A stretch of DNA of 7,790 bases from Candidatus Krumholzibacteriota bacterium. Lineage in GTDB: Bacteria > Krumholzibacteriota > Krumholzibacteriia > Krumholzibacteriales > Krumholzibacteriaceae. The DNA is taken from positions 1-7,790 of the forward strand of contig DAOVNN010000131.1 in assembly GCA_030630165.1 (NCBI GenBank), given 5' to 3'. The translations under genes and the position numbers were made by a program. Shown one piece after another: positions 6,121-7,790 of the stretch. The notes under the pieces are model-generated. The model did not search any database, had not been told where the DNA came from, and saw only the letters and a program-made list of their open reading frames with translations. The first letter of the stretch is position 1. Every line of letters starts with the position of its first letter.

Positions 6121-7373
6121 TGGACAGTTTCATTATCAGGGGGCCGTCGAGGCTCGAAGGGAGCGTCAGGATAAGCGGAGCGAAGAACGCGATGCTGCCG
6201 CTGATGGCGGCGACGATCCTCACCGGCGGACAATGCATCCTCGACAACGTCCCGGACCTTCGCGACACGAGGACGATGATGAAGGTCCTCGAAACACTCG
6301 GGATACCGTCAAGCCTCGAGGACGGGGTCCTCTCGATCGATGCTGCTTCGGTGACCTCGTTCGAGGCGCCTTACGACCTGGTCCGTACGATGCGCGCCTC
6401 GATCTACGTCCTGGGACCCCTGCTGGCGAGGTTCGGGAAGGCGAGGGTCTCGATGCCGGGCGGATGCGCCTGGGGACCGAGGCCGATCGATCAGCACCTC
6501 AAGGGGATGATGACCCTCGGGGCGAAGATCAGGATAGACCACGGATATATCGACGCGCAGGCCGACCGTCTCAAGGGCGCTGAGGTGATACTCACCATGC
6601 CGAGTGTCGGGGCGACAGTCAATATCATGCTTGCCGCTTCGCTGGCCGACGGCGAGACGGTGCTCGAGAACGCCGCGCGCGAACCTGAGATATCGGCGCT
6701 CGCCGGCGCGCTCCGGAGCGCGGGCGTCGAGATCGAGGGGGACGGCACCTCGACGATACATATACAGGGACGCGATTCGATCGAGCCGTTCAGGCATGCA
6801 GTGATCCCCGACAGGATCGAGGCGGGCACATATGCCGCGGCCGCGCTCATCACGGGCGGCGACGTCACTCTGGAGAACTGCCGGCCCGACCAGATGCACT
6901 CGGTCATCGACAAGCTCGAGGCCTGCGGCGCCGAGGTGACCGTGACCGATGACACGATGAGGGTCGTCGGCCCGAAGAAGATCGCTCCGGTCGACATCGA
7001 CACTGGGTACTACCCGTCCTTCCCGACAGATATGCAGGCGCAGATGATGGCGGTCCTCTGCATCGCCGACGGAGCGAGCACGATCGTCGAGCACGTCTAC
7101 CCCGACAGGTTCACCCACGTTCCCGAGCTGCGGCGCTTCGGAGCGAAGATCACGCTCGACGGCCACGTCGCCGTCGTCTCCGGTGTGAAGAAGCTCGAGG
7201 GGGCGCCGGTGATGGCAACCGACATCAGGGCGAGCTCCGCGCTCCTGCTCGCGGCAATGGTCGCTGAGGGAGAGACGAAGGTCCTGAGGATCTATCACAT
7301 CGAGCGGGGATACGAGGATATCGAGAACAAGCTGCGCGCGCTCGGCGCGGATATTACAAGAGTGACGGACTGA
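6120..7373 (+). CDS. murA: UDP-N-acetylglucosamine 1-carboxyvinyltransferase MurA
   Basis: A 417-residue enolpyruvyl transferase (E. coli 419). It moves enolpyruvate from PEP to UDP-GlcNAc, the first committed step of peptidoglycan synthesis, in the cytoplasm. Visible residues: Lys22-Asn23 in GAKNAMLPL, the catalytic loop PGGCAWGPRPIDQHL (113-127) with Cys116 (E. coli Cys115), FPTDMQAQ with Asp304 (E. coli Asp305, general base), VMATDIRASSALLLA (364-378), and IYHIERGYEDIENKLRALGA (391-410). The catalytic cysteine is kept, so the enzyme should be fosfomycin-sensitive (inference). Trp118 follows Cys-Ala where many MurA proteins have Ile or another aliphatic residue. The ATG overlaps the prmC stop by one base (TGATG), and AGGAG at 6111-6115 lies only 4 nt before it, so translational coupling is likely. 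murA also neighbours rho and prfA in B. subtilis. Confidence 0.98.
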   Translation: MDSFIIRGPSRLEGSVRISGAKNAMLPLMAATILTGGQCILDNVPDLRDTRTMMKVLETLGIPSSLEDGVLSIDAASVTSFEAPYDLVRTMRASIYVLGPLLARFGKARVSMPGGCAWGPRPIDQHLKGMMTLGAKIRIDHGYIDAQADRLKGAEVILTMPSVGATVNIMLAASLADGETVLENAAREPEISALAGALRSAGVEIEGDGTSTIHIQGRDSIEPFRHAVIPDRIEAGTYAAAALITGGDVTLENCRPDQMHSVIDKLEACGAEVTVTDDTMRVVGPKKIAPVDIDTGYYPSFPTDMQAQMMAVLCIADGASTIVEHVYPDRFTHVPELRRFGAKITLDGHVAVVSGVKKLEGAPVMATDIRASSALLLAAMVAEGETKVLRIYHIERGYEDIENKLRALGADITRVTD

Positions 7374-7396
7374 CCCTGTCTCAGCAGCGGGCGTAA

Positions 7397-7790
7397 TTAA
7401 TCTCCACACTGCCTGTATGCCGCGGTCAGGCCAGAGGCACAATCCATAACATAAATATATTCTTCCGAGGCGGCCACGCCTGTGGCACAGCCAGGGGTGA
7501 TGACAGAGCCGATTATTGCCGGTGATCCGGGGGAGCTGACGTCGACGATCTGAAGTCCGGATGCTTCATCTATTATATAGAGATCTCCCGGAACAGCATT
7601 GCTTCTGATATAAGTCGAGATCCGATCCTGTACCGCCAGATATGCGTAATTACCGGAGACTGCCACGCTGCCGACGTAGCCCCGGGTATATAGATGTCCA
7701 GCCAGTACGGGCGATTCCGGGGTGCTTAATTCGACTATCCAAAGGCCGGACGATCCGAGCGCTACGTAGGCGTAGTCTCCCGAGACGACC
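7397..7790 (-). CDS. LVIVD-repeat protein, 3' part, cut by the window edge
   Basis: The minus-strand frame is open from the right edge (7790) to a TAA at 7399-7397, so this is the C-terminal ~130 residues of a longer protein; the real start is off-window. The GTG at 7666 is an internal Val codon, since the repeat pattern continues upstream of it. Repeats of the LVIVD type are clear: SGDYAYVALGSSGLWIVEL with TPESPVLAG, then SGNYAYLAVQD, a roughly 19-residue insert, and SGLQIVDVSSPGSPAIIG. A third repeat starts (ASEEYIYVMDCASGL) but stops after about nine non-matching residues. Such repeats fold as beta-propeller blades, usually in secreted or surface proteins. No enzymatic function can be given. 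AT-ending codons (ATA, TTA, TAT) are more common than in the neighbouring operon. It may be a 3'-truncated gene. It converges on murA with 23 bp between the stops and no visible terminator. Confidence 0.75.
   Translation of the reverse strand, partial: VVSGDYAYVALGSSGLWIVELSTPESPVLAGHLYTRGYVGSVAVSGNYAYLAVQDRISTYIRSNAVPGDLYIIDEASGLQIVDVSSPGSPAIIGSVITPGCATGVAASEEYIYVMDCASGLTAAYRQCGD

Noticed and set aside
6309..7442. Minus-strand open frame (377 codons) opposite murA
   Set aside because: It lies over the conserved MurA coding sequence. The product has no recognisable motif and is Arg/Asp-rich in the way of shadow frames.
1..7790. tRNA or rRNA genes, CRISPR array, insertion sequence, prophage or defence system
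   Set aside because: I saw no cloverleaf-like block, no regularly spaced direct repeats, and no transposase, integrase, nuclease or toxin-antitoxin motifs. Apart from the partial LVIVD gene and the TPR lipoprotein, the window is a conserved housekeeping operon.

Overview
The window reads as a stretch of bacterial chromosome built around a housekeeping block for transcription termination, translation termination and cell-wall synthesis. It is visibly GC-rich, uses AGG heavily for arginine, and is almost entirely coding on the + strand. A lipoprotein signal on the first gene points to a diderm (Gram-negative type) cell. The last gene is made of LVIVD-type beta-propeller repeats, which I associate with secreted or surface proteins of environmental and often uncultured lineages such as FCB-type candidate phyla. 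That lineage guess is weak. No 16S rRNA or other decisive marker is present.

Layout. (1) 88-1140: a TPR-repeat lipoprotein of unknown specific role. (2) 1141-1531: a non-coding region with a perfect GC-rich palindrome (1153-1177), a near-consensus sigma70-type promoter (1229-1257) and a leader of about 265 nt containing a C/T-rich stretch and two hairpins. (3) 1532-7373: a co-directional cluster rho, rpmE, a DUF1385/YqhQ-family membrane protein, prfA, prmC, murA. Gaps shrink along it: 115, 39, 75 and 4 nt, then a 1-nt overlap. (4) 7397-7790, minus strand: the 3' part of an LVIVD-repeat protein gene that runs off the right edge and converges on murA with only 23 bp between the stop codons.

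How the genes fit together. Rho ends transcripts. RF1 (prfA) ends translation at UAA/UAG. PrmC methylates the GGQ glutamine of RF1 and is encoded 4 nt after it. L31 (rpmE) is a ribosomal protein. MurA commits UDP-GlcNAc to peptidoglycan. Similar sets (rho, rpmE, prfA, prmC, with murA and sometimes DUF1385 nearby) are known from Firmicutes such as Bacillus and Clostridium, so the cluster is a conserved ancestral neighbourhood rather than a new system. The one uncharacterised member is the DUF1385 membrane protein.

I found no convincing novel defence, mobile or CRISPR-like system. The points most worth a second look are the structured rho leader, the DUF1385 protein inside a translation-termination operon, and the apparently truncated LVIVD gene abutting murA.
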